From positions 1,564,379-1,628,378 of the forward strand of contig KL647299.1 in the NCBI GenBank assembly GCA_000727475.1: a stretch of 64,000 nt of DNA. Direction: 5' to 3'. A program made the translations under genes and the position numbers. Of the stretch, positions 11,950 to 21,913 are shown in pieces. This DNA is from Sarcocystis neurona. Lineage: Eukaryota; Apicomplexa; Conoidasida; Eucoccidiorida; Sarcocystidae. Position 1 is the first letter of the stretch, and each line of letters starts with the position of its first letter. The notes under the pieces were generated by a model that had not been told where the DNA came from, made no database searches, and saw only the letters and a program-made list of their open reading frames with translations.

Positions 11950-12560
11950 AGAGAGAGAGAGACATATAAGACACATACACACTTATATATATATACGTAT
12001 GTGTATATACGTAAGATTACATACAAGTCGGGCTATACATATGTACGTACACGCACGTACACGCATACATATATATATGGGCAGTTTCCCTCTTTGACAT
12101 GAATATATGAGAAGAGCGACTGACTTTTGCTGCGGGCACGCGCATGTGCGTGGGGACTCACCGCTTTCTGTACACACATACGTGTCCCTAGATATATACA
12201 TATATACACACGTATACATATATATATTTATATAACCACATATATATGTGTATATCTATGTACGTGGATGTAGTGGGGACTGTTATGATAATACCTGGAC
12301 GTCCACACATATCACCCCGCAGTGTGTAGACGTCCCTGCGTCCTCGTAGTTATACACTTGACACACACACACACACACACAGATACACACACCATGCATG
12401 CGAGCACGGGGATATTTATGGAGGCCCGCATACAGATAGACACGTGTGTGAAAAAAGGACCAAGACAGAATAAGAGAGAGAAAGGAAAGGAACATTTCGT
12501 GTGCCTCTCCCGATGTCTGGTGGGGGACTACCCGAGTGCGTCCGAGAACAGCAACCTTCC
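11950..12560. repeat. TATACACA-type satellite DNA
   Basis: Irregular TATATA, ACACAC and CGTACA runs, including (CA)n at about 12361-12380. Nothing protein-like was seen. Confidence 0.8.
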
Positions 12561-13560
12561 GTCTCTAACGCTCTCCCCCTCTCTCTCTCTCTGTCTTTGG
12601 CCTCCTCCAATTTTTTCTCTTTTTCTCTCGCCTGCCTTCCTTCCTCCGGTTTCTTCTATCCCTCTCTTTGTCTCACATGTCCGCTCTCTGTGTTCATCTT
12701 CTCCGAACTCTCTCTTTCGCCCTCTTCCCGTAGTCTCCCTCTGGCCCTCTTCTTCTCTCTGTGTGTGCGTGTGTGTTTGGTCCCCTTCTTCTCGCTGAAT
12801 TTCGCGCTCTGTCTCCGTCTCTCTTTTCTCTTCTCGGGGAGGTGTGTCTCCCTTCCCTCTCTGCGGCTGAGTCGTCTTCGCAGTCCTCTTCCTGATGACA
12901 TTCTCTCCCTTCTCTGTTACTCTGCTGCTCTCTCGCTGTCTCTCCCGTCTCTCTCCGTCTCTCGCTGTCTCCCCCGTCTCTCTTTGACTCTCCTGTCCCG
13001 TCTCTCTTTGACTCGCCTCCCCGTCTCTCTTCGACTCGCCTCCCCGTCTCTCTTTGGCTCTCCTGTCCCGTCTCTCTTTGACTCGTCCCTCCCGTCCCTC
13101 TCTGACTCCCCTGTCCCGTCTCTCCCCGTCTCTCGCTGTCTCTCCCGTCTCCCTCCGACACGTCTCCCTCCGACTCGTCTCCCTCCGTCTCTCGCCGTCT
13201 CCCTCCGTCTCTCGCCGTCTCCCCCGTCTCCGTCCGACTCGTCTCCCCCGTCTCCCTCCGTCTCTCGCCGTCTCCCCCCGTCTCTCGCCGTCTCCCCCGT
13301 CTCCGTCCGACTCGTCTCCCCCGTCTCTTTCGGTTTTTCGCTGTCTGTCCCTGTCTCGTTCTCTGTCCTTCTGAATGTCTCTCCTCCTCTCCTCCGGACT
13401 CTCTGTCTGCGTGGTCGGTCCCCCCCTCGACATCGCCCCCCTCCGATTTCCTCTCTCTGTCTGTCCCTCTCTTCTCCTCTTAGTCTCCTTCTCTCTTCCC
13501 GGCTATTCTTCCTTTCTCTCTTTTCCTCTCCCTCTCTATCTCTCCCCCTTTCTCGGTGTC
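12560..13560. repeat. 1-kb polypyrimidine minisatellite
   Basis: The plus strand is almost entirely C and T with scattered G. The best-ordered part (about 12.93-13.33 kb) repeats units such as CCCCGTCTCTCTTTGACTCG and CCGTCTCCCTCCGACTCG, with a sub-period near 12-24 bases. All three frames on both strands are open for long distances, giving Ser/Leu/Pro/Arg on plus and Arg/Glu/Gly/Asp on minus. I read these as by-products of the repeat. A protein built from it cannot be excluded, but no splice site or unique sequence supports one. Confidence 0.85.
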
Positions 13561-13799
13561 TATAGACAGACACCTCCGTTTTTACGTGGAGCCAGACATG
13601 TGTTGCACGCGTTTGCCGGCCGGGAAAAATGCGACCCGCAAACACACACGCACACAAACCCACACATACCCCCATATATATATAAGTGTGTGGAGGACCC
13701 ATACCATTCTTACATATGTAGGGAAAGGTATAGCACATTCTCATACACAAACAGAGGTACACAGTATTATCACCTACCTATATATAGACAGAGAGGAAG

Positions 13800-14640
13800 G
13801 GAAAGAGAGAGAGATGTAGCGTCATAACCAGAGCAAATATGTATATATTATATATATGGAGAAATGAAGCAGTATATTAAGATGTAGAGATATACAGCAG
13901 AACAGTTAATATATACGTTTCGAGACAGAGAGAGACAGACAGAGGCACATAGCGTCACCAATTATACATAGAAAGGCGTGTACCAATATCACAAACATAT
14001 ACATATATATATATAGAGAGAGAGAATTATCATCATATGGAGAGAGATGTAGCGTTGTCATTGATATCTATATATATAAATATAGAGAGACAGATGTAAC
14101 ATCATAACTAATATAAATATGGACGCAGAGTGGAAGGGATACCATATATCGTATATAGCATACGTATATACATACATGTAAAGAGAGAGAGAAGTCCCAT
14201 CATTAGTATGTAGAGAGACGCATAGCATTACCATTGATGTGTACAGAGATACATATATAGAACTATCATTTACACACATATATATACATAGAGAGAGAGA
14301 TGTAGCATTAAATCTACCACTTCTATACGTATGTATATATGTATATTGAAAGAGGTATAGTATTCTCATGACTATACACATATATATACATATATTGATA
14401 GATAAATAGCATAACCATTGTATATATGTAGAGAAAGAGAGAGAGACAGAGATACACACATATATGTACAGAGAGAGAGGGCGCAATTATCACATATACT
14501 GTTACCATTGATATATATGTGCATATATAGATGTAGCCTTTTCATTGATATATATGCAGATAAGGGACTGTCACTAGTATACGTAGACGTATATAGCCTT
14601 ATTCGTAACATATATAGAGTGACAAGTCCTCGCCCACTTC
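13800..14640. repeat. tandem repeat of GA and TATA segments, about 55-70 bp period
   Basis: A recurring pattern GAGAGAGATGTAGC, then AT(T/C)ACCATTGAT-like sequence, then TATATATA appears at about 13810, 14040, 14090, 14220, 14295 and 14530, with more divergent copies between. The order of the three segments is preserved while their lengths drift. No gene seen. Confidence 0.75.
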
Positions 14641-14799
14641 TTTTCACCACTGCGTCCTCAGAACTCTCTCCACATGCTACTCACAACGACATACCTCTCT
14701 CTATATATATAAGTACGGCAACGCTAGACGGGAAGGAAAGTGTGGATATACGAGAAACTGAACACGCATGCAGCAGCTCACTCTTTTTGAAGGGTCCAA

Positions 14800-15165
14800 C
14801 TCATGGACGGCATCCCCGCGGTACGACAACACCCTGCGACCGCCGACGACCTCATGCGACGATGTCCTGCAGACAGCAGCACCAGGCAGCGGCACCCACG
14901 CAGCAGGAAATGCCCCGCGACGCGGCGGCAGCAGGAGACGCCGCAGCAGCAGCAGCAGGAGGTGCAGCAGCAGCAGCAGTGCGCAGGGACACCAGCGGTT
15001 GGAGCGGGAGCGCAGGAGGAAGAGGAGGAGAAAGAGCAGCAGCCGCCCCACAGCAGGAAGAGCTGCAGCAGCAGGACGAGAGGAGCGACGAGGTATATAT
15101 GAGGAGAAGCAGCAGAGAGTCTCCGGCCGCAGAAGAACGACGAGTGCCATCTTCGGCAGGTTTGT
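14800..15165 (+). other. CAG/GCA-rich block, probable coding exon in one of three open plus frames
   Basis: All three plus frames stay open through a (GCA)n/(CAG)n tract at about 14.93-14.98 kb, giving poly-Ala, poly-Gln or poly-Ser by frame. The frame containing QQEELQQQDERSDEVYM and ESPAAEERRVPSSAG ends at a plausible donor (GCAG|GTTTGTGAG) near 15163. A second frame begins with the protein-like FEGSNSWTASPRYDNTLRPP. The true frame cannot be fixed by reading alone. Confidence 0.35.
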
Positions 15166-15341
15166 GAGTGACACACACATGCAGACCACCACGTGTGGGG
15201 GAAGGGGATGAATGACGCGGAAAAGAGCAGCAAAAATTTGGGACATCTGCTAGTGAAGCGGCATCGGTCGGCGGTTTCATAGTCCTGCAGCACGGGCTCT
15301 GGCGAGCCGTCCCCGTCTTCGCGCGCTGCAACTGCTGCGCA

Positions 15342-15630
15342 GGTCCAGCAGCAGTTGTCTGCCGCCTCTCACGAAGAAGCGCGTGTCACCTTCTTCGCTT
15401 CGAAAGGACAAAAGGTTGAACCTCTTGCACTTTTTAAAAAGTTCACACGAAACAAGAAATATGCGTCTTCTTCTTCTTTTCCCTCCGTGTGCACGCGCAC
15501 AGGTGCTGCAGGGAAGTTGCGCATCTGTCTGTTGCTCTGCAGAGAAGTCTTCACCAAATGCAAGACCGGCGGCACCCGATCTCTTCTCGGCGGGGAGACG
15601 CGTGTTACGCTGTCTCAGCCAAATGCAGTT
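15342..15630 (+). other. possible exon, strand uncertain
   Basis: After a pyrimidine-rich acceptor (CTGCTGCGCAG) at about 15341 the plus strand reads VQQQLSAASHEEARVTFFAS, then KGQKVEPLALFKKFTRNKKY. The minus strand is also open, reading LFKKCKRFNLLSFRSEEGDT. Both look partly protein-like. The plus reading is slightly favoured because a CAG-rich plus-strand block and a plus-strand exon lie on either side. Confidence 0.3.
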
Positions 15631-15769
15631 ACCAACTCTCCTATACACACATGCGTATATTTAGGTACGTACGAATGCGTGCACGATATATATATATATA
15701 TATATACCCTGCAAGTGTTGCTGCTGCTGCTCGAGTGATGAACACATGTCATGCAGTATTCCCACTTGT

Positions 15770-16260
15770 CATACGGAGATGCGTGAGAAGCGCTGCCCAT
15801 ATACATGTGTATAAATAGTTGCCATACGTATACGTGTGTGCCAGCATACATATATAAATACTTCCAAATGGATGCCACACGTACCTGTAAGTATATGCGT
15901 ACAGATTCACTTGCCACAAATATATACATATACACGTATACAGTTGCAATACACGTAGACACACACCTGTGTATAAGGTCATTTCCGATCAACATATATA
16001 TATATATATACGTATAAACACTTGTCATACTTGTGTGCACACAAATGTGTCTAGAGTCTTTTGTCACATATATGAATATTTATATGCTTTTAGACAGTTG
16101 CTACACATGTGTCCACACACATACGTGTAAAATCACTTCTCATACATATATATATATACAAACAGCTGCCAAGCACGTACATACATATACACATATATAT
16201 ATAGAGAGAGAATGTGACCAGCTGTCATAAGTATATATATATATATATATATAGGTATTT
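15770..16260. repeat. tandem repeat, about 55-65 bp unit
   Basis: A motif close to ACTTGCCACA or AGTTGCCATA recurs about every 60 bases (about 15819, 15909, 15949, 16020, 16097, 16164), separated by TATATA and CACACG spacers. No coding potential. Confidence 0.7.
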
Positions 16261-16460
16261 AGAGGAAGGTGCGAGTGGCTTGGATCAACTCCGGTTGTGA
16301 AGTGTACAGAGACTCTGGCATGCGGCGGAGGAGAAGTGCCGCTTTCCTGAAAATCATGCAGTGACTTTATCGAAAAGAGGTAGAGCCGCGCTTTGCGGGC
16401 GCGCAAGCGAGTCGCTGGGAGAAGTCCGACGGAGGGAGAAACACGTAGAAGCAGCTGCAG

Positions 16461-16923
16461 TGAGGACGGAGACAGCAAGCTGCTGCAGGACGTGGATGCA
16501 AACGAAGAGCAGCAGAGACTCTTGGTGGGCTCACACGGCTAAAAGGCAAACAAAGAGGAGCACCCCAAGAAGAGCGGCAGCACGTCTCTCGGTAGCCAGA
16601 AGGACCAGCCGGACGTCTACAGACAGAAGAAAACGGAGGGAAAAAAGAAGAAGAAGTCCCTGCTGCAGAAATACGAAAACACGTACATACACGACGAAGC
16701 GCGGACAGCCGGCGCATACGCACAAAACTTGCGCTCCCTCACCTCACAGACAGCAGAGGGCCGCAACGGCACTGCAGCACTGCCCAGCCACAGAGAGAAG
16801 AAACACCGCCGCCAGCCAGCAAATAGAAACGAAACTCTCCTCACTTCGTGTATTCCCAAGCGTTTCTACGATGTCTGTCTTTCACGAATATACGCATGGA
16901 TCAAAACAGTTAGACACGTATAG
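16461..16923 (+). CDS. Lys/Gln-rich exon(s) of an unidentified protein, frame broken once
   Basis: One plus-strand frame reads EDGDSKLLQDVDANEEQQRL, meets TAA near 16540, then continues in the same frame as KANKEEHPKKSGSTSLGSQK, KKKKKSLLQKYENTYIHDEA and NLRRSLTSQ-like sequence (RTAGAYAQNLRSLTSQ) to a TAG at 16921-16923. Both halves are charged and non-satellite, so both look coding. Removing 21 bases starting at GTGGGC and ending at AAAAG would bridge them in frame, but so short an intron would be unusual. A single-base assembly error or a real nonsense mutation would look the same. Function unknown; it may belong with the CAG blocks at 14.8-15.6 kb. Confidence 0.4.
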
Positions 16924-16934
16924 GTGGGGAACCA

Positions 16935-17400
16935 GTTAAACACATACACGGTTATGTATACCTACGTATATAAATATGTACCAAAAGTGACACATACGTT
17001 AATATATGTGTACGAAACCATTTACACATACACTTATGTGGATATGGAATCATATATACATATATACGAAACCAGGTACACACGTATATAAATGTACACA
17101 CAAATTTGCTTGCACCTACAGAGACACACGCATGTATGTGTACAAGGGCGAAACAAACTACACATAGATATACATACATATACACATATATATATATACA
17201 CACATGAAATCAGTTATACATATATATATATATAGATGTATGTATACGGAAAATCGGCAACATATATATATATATATATATGTGAACGGAATCAGTTGTA
17301 CAAACACATATGTGTATACACGTGTAGACGAAATTAATTACAAACGTATACATATATATATGTGAAATCACTTTTACGCGTATATATAGATATATATCTA
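16935..17400. repeat. tandem repeat, about 45-60 bp unit
   Basis: Segments such as CGAAACCA(T/G)(T/G)TACACA, GAAATCAGTTATACA and GGAATCAGTTGTACA recur at intervals between TATATA runs (about 17017, 17077, 17205, 17288). No gene is visible. Confidence 0.7.
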
Positions 17401-17520
17401 TGTGTCGAGGCGCGCGCTACCCTCCTCTGTTTGTACACATATGTGTATCTACGTGCGGGTGTAGAATAGCGACGAATATGAAGGGAAGAGGAAGAGAAGC
17501 GGGGCTCCCTGCTGCAGTAC

Positions 17521-19883
17521 CTGGGCTTTGCATATTGGCCAGCAAGGCGACCGACGATAACAACGTCGCACGTTTCATACGACGGCGGCCACGGGTCTGC
17601 TGCCGCTGGTGCTTCTGACGTTGCTGTTGCTGCCGCCCCCTCTGTCTCCTCTGCTGCTGCTGCTGCTACTGCCGTATCTTCTGCTCGTGCCCCTGCAGTT
17701 GCACTTAACTGCGCTACCGCTGGTACCCCGCCCGCAGAGTCTTCAGTCCCTGCGGTTCCCGCTTGTGTAGCTGCTGCTGCCGCCCGTGTCGCGGGTATCG
17801 CCCATCCGTGTTTCCCTCCTTCTCTGGCAAATTTTGCTGGTGCTGGTCCCGGCTGCGCCGCTGCGGAATGTGGAAGCGCCGGCGCAGATGCTGCTGCTCG
17901 CGTGGCTGTTGACGCGAGGAGCGCCAAAGAGTCTGCAACGCCTGGAGCTGCTGCCGCAGCTGCTGTCGCTATCGGTGCTGCTGTTGTTGGTGCTGCTGCA
18001 GCACTTGACAATCGGTCGACTGCATGCGTTGCTGCTGTTGCTGCTTCTGCTTCTGCTGCTCGGGCTGCAGTCCGTCTTGTCGACGCAGTCGACCGCACAC
18101 ATTCCGTTCTCTGCGCTTCCTGTCGCTCCTGTGTTACTGCTGCTGCTGTTCCTGCGCTTGCCGGCATCCCTGCGGGTGCTCCTACCGTCGCTGCTGCTGC
18201 GGCGCTCCGGTTCTCTTCAGAATCCTCTGCGCCTGCTGTTGCTCCCCTTTCATTCTCTGTTGTTGACGTTGTCGAGTCACTTGTCTGTGCGTCCTCTCCT
18301 CCCTCTTCGTCTATTTTATGTGACTCTCGTCCTGCTGGTGCGTCCTCTCTTCCCTCTTCGGCTATCTCATGTGACTCTCGTTCTGCTGTTTTCGCTGGTT
18401 CTGCTGTTGCTCTTTTCTCTTCAGCTGCAGCAGTCGGCTCCTCTCCTGCTGCTGCAGGACCTTTTCGTCTTGCCGCCCCTTCTGTCCTTTCTCCTTTGAT
18501 TTCTGCCCCGCCTACCGCTGCAACAACAGCCGTTTCTTCCCCTGTTGCTGCTGCTGGCGCTGTCCCAGTCGCTGCTGCGCCTCCCTCTGCTGCTGCTGCA
18601 GCTGCTCTTCTAGACCCCTCTACTGCTCTGTCTTCCGTCGCTGTTTCCTTTGTCGCTGCAAGCCCTGCTTTTGTTGCACGTGCCGCACTGGCGTCTTCTG
18701 CTGCTGCTGCTAGGGGTCCCCCAGGTTCTCGTTCTTTTGCCTGAGTCCCTGCTGACTCTGTTGTCACTGCTCCTGCTGCAGCTGCTGCCGTGCGTCTCTT
18801 TGCCGCTGCTGCTGCTCCAGCTGCTGCTGCAATGCACCTGCGTGCTTCTTCCGCTGCTGCTGCGTTGTGTGTCGCTGCTGGCGCGGCTTTCTTCTTAGGA
18901 ACGGAAGAAAGCGCGATGGCCATGTGCTGCAGCACCTGCAGCTGGCGCAGCAGCGTCGCTTCGCAGCAGTCAACGAAGCGCTCCGCACACGCTCCGCCAA
19001 GCAGCAGCAGCATCTCTCCTTCGAACACGCGCTGCAGCAGCAGCACTAACGCGTCTATTTCCCGTGGGGAAACCAGCGGGGGCAGCTGCTGCAGCCGCTG
19101 TGTGACCCCGGCTAGTACCGCAGCAGAAACACCAGAGAACGGATCCTGCGCCACCGGATACCTCTGCGGATGAAGTGAAAATAAGGGAAAAGCCAGCAAC
19201 AGCAGCAGCAACAGAAAAAGTGTGTGTCCCCTTCGGCGCCGAGAGAGTACTACACAACAGCAAGTACACAGAACGCATCCTCAAGGACGTCGTAAACACT
19301 TGCGTATACATATACACACACATATCTGTGCCCTGCTGGCTTACGGGTGGTGTCTCTCAGTCCTCAGATGTGTACACCACATACATACGTATGGGTTTGT
19401 GCGGGAGGTCTCTACAAGCAAATGAAGAAGAAAGTCAAAGAGTGTCGGGCTGAGAGAGAAGAAGATACTGATGTGTGGTCTGCACAGGCATGTGTGCTAA
19501 CGCGTGCTTATGGTGTATATACATTGAATGTAGATATATATGTATTTGCACGTGGGTACGTTGATTCGTACGGATAAGCACACACGTACGCAGGCCCGTG
19601 GGCAGAGACACGAGCAGCAACAGCAGCAAAAAGAGAACAGCTGCAGCGGGAGCAACTCTACCACCGCAGCTACACAGTGTCTGCATAGAGACGTAGTAGA
19701 CACGTTCTTAAACCAGACACTGACAGAGAAATAACTCGCTCCACGTAAAGACGACGAGACCCCATCTGCAGCAGTCAACCGAATAAGACGTGCTGTTGCA
19801 CCGAGCTCCTTTGCCAGCAGCAACAGCCCGACCCTGTCTCTGCACGGCCTTACAAAAGCTTCCTCCTCCATTCCCAGATTCAT
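17521..19883 (-). CDS. alanine-rich protein, two exons read, C-terminus unresolved
   Basis: Model: exon 1 at 19883-19761 (ATG at 19881-19883; MNLGMEEEAFVRPCRDRVGL, then LLLAKELGATARLIRLTAAD). Exon 2 at 19163-17521 follows a strong pyrimidine-rich acceptor (CACTTCATCCGCAG). It starts RYPVAQDPFSGVSAAV, then LQQLPPLVSPREIDALVLLL and CCEATLLRQLQVLQHMAIAL. About 400 residues of Ala/Glu/Thr-rich low complexity follow, and the exon ends DPWPPSYETCDVVIVGRLAG before a donor (CCCAG|GTACTG). The phases agree (0-0), though the exon 1 donor (GGG|GTCTCG) is weak. The Leu-rich helical start resembles the degenerate helical repeats of apicomplexan RNA-binding RAP/octotricopeptide proteins, but no RAP domain is seen, so this is only a guess. 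Confidence 0.55.
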
Positions 19884-19939
19884 GTACGTACGCGGTCCCC
19901 GCACGCGTGTAGACAAACATATATACATGTACATGGGAA

Positions 19940-21900
19940 ATCGTATACCGCAGCATCGTGTTCACAGGTGAAGCCTCTGCAGCGTACGTATACGCATATC
20001 TATATATATATATATATGAAGCATCTGCCGTTGGCGTGTACACGCGTATATCCATATATATATATATCTATGTGCATGTGCAGCCCCTGTTGTGTTGATG
20101 TAAAATGCTCGCGTACTCGCGCCTATCTGTACTGACATATATATATATATATATATATGTATATCCAGAAATGTACACATATCTGCCTATCTGTCTCTTT
20201 AGAACTGTCCAGGTGTCTGGGTGCCTAGGTCTGTTTCATACATGCGACGCATTAATGTGTGTACATATGCATCCCCGCTGTCTGCGTGTAGCTTCGGTAA
20301 AACTATCCTTATATGCGTATTTATCTTTGTATGTGTGTCTGTCTTGCTCTTTCTCTCTTTTCCCCTTTCTGCATCTCTCTCCGTGTATATTCCTCTATAC
20401 GTGTACAGTCTCGCATCACAGCAGGTGAGCAGGCGCTGCAGCATGGGGACGACGGCAGCGCTGTGTCTTCCCAGGACACAGGAGCGCGTGGGGACCGGCT
20501 GCTGTGCGAGAAGTTCCTGCGCGGCTGTCAACAAACTGCGTAGAATCTACGATCGACAGACAGCTGGAGAAGAAGAATGGGGCAAGGCAACAGAAGAGAA
20601 GATGAACATGAAGAAGACGACCACGCAGCGATAAAAGCGTCCCAGTCGTCCACTCGTATTGCACGCCCCATCACGCAGCGAAAGCAGCCACAGGAGAAGA
20701 GCGATAACCACGTCAGCCGAAACACTCCGCCGCTGTCGTGGGACCGACGCCGTCTTCCCAGCATATATGTGGAACGTCCGTATCTTGTTTTGCATCCCTG
20801 TTTGTGTGCGGAACATCTACTTCTGTTCCTCGACATCCACTGTCTATACAAGCTTTCTCTTCTGTAGCAGTCTCTGCACCGGGGAAGACACACGCTGCTC
20901 TGTCTGCCGTCGCGACAGTCCTCCACAGCAACACAGCCCCGACGATGCCCAGCGACAAATGAGAGAGAGATACAGAGAAAGACAGAAAGAGAAATGTGCA
21001 GAGGTGTACGTGTGAAACGATGTTGGGTTGCCGACGAGGGCGGGGGGCTGCCGCCCACGCGCCTGTCTGCTGGCATGCAGAGAGCTGCATGCGGCCACGC
21101 GTTCAGGTGCGCACGCACGCAGTATGCGAAGCTGGGAACTCTAGCGTGGGAACCCATGCGCCGCCCGCTTGCAACCTCCTGGGCGAGACCCCCCAGATAT
21201 GCGTGGGGGAATACCCAGACAAGTTACGGCCTCCTGGTGAATCCCTGCGGCATGCAAAAGACGGGGTGGCCCACGTACATTTCTCGAAGAAAGCATGTGC
21301 TGATCGGTTTACGGAGACCCAGAGAAAGAGCTACGCGTGTGCTGCACCGGCCTCGGCACACGACAAAAAACAGGAGAAGTGGGCGGCCACGCACGCATGC
21401 AGGGATGCGGTGTTAACGCGACTGCTAGAAAAGAATACGCGAGAACTCCCGTCCCAACACTTCCGCGCGTAGACGGCTGCAGAGGCGGGACGCCGCGCAT
21501 GTGCATGCGCGTCCTCAGCTCAGACAGCGGCATGAGCAGAGAAATGGGACGGCGCTATTGTCCGTGTGCGCGTCGGTAGTGGCAACAACCGTTAGAGAAA
21601 CGCTTCTCGAAAGAAAGGCATCCCGCTTCTTTTTTTCTACCTCGACCTCTCTACAAAAGTGGCCGCGTATGCAGGTAGGGGGAGACGTGCGGGCACACAT
21701 AGGAACACTCTGTGCTTGTATTTCTGTATTTACATATACGTATATATGTACAAGTACAACGTAGAGACGCGGGGAGGGTAGGTGTGCTGCGGAGAGCACA
21801 GGTGGGCACATTCAGGCGAATTAACGTCGGTGTAGAAGGAACTTTGCAGCCCAGTTTCTGTGGACACGTCTGGACTACAGATGGAGAGAGCCCTCGTCGC
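19940..21900. other. stretch without a resolved gene; satellites then a GC-rich island
   Basis: From 19.94 to 20.4 kb the DNA is TATATA satellite. From 20.4 to 20.95 kb it is mixed sequence with weak open frames on both strands. From about 20.97 to 21.58 kb it is GC-rich and almost free of microsatellites, with a plus-strand frame at 20994-21416 (140 residues, Arg-rich) and competing frames. From 21.58 to 21.7 kb the minus strand reads EVEVEKKKRDAFLSRSV, which might be a small exon of the 21.9-23.8 kb gene. Confidence 0.4.
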
Positions 21901-21913
21901 GGCTAGTACTCAC

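Noticed and set aside
12501..13762. Long Ser/Leu/Pro (plus) and Arg/Glu/Gly (minus) open frames up to 354 codons
   Set aside because: They come from the polypyrimidine minisatellite. Composition is uniform, all frames are open, and there is no unique sequence.
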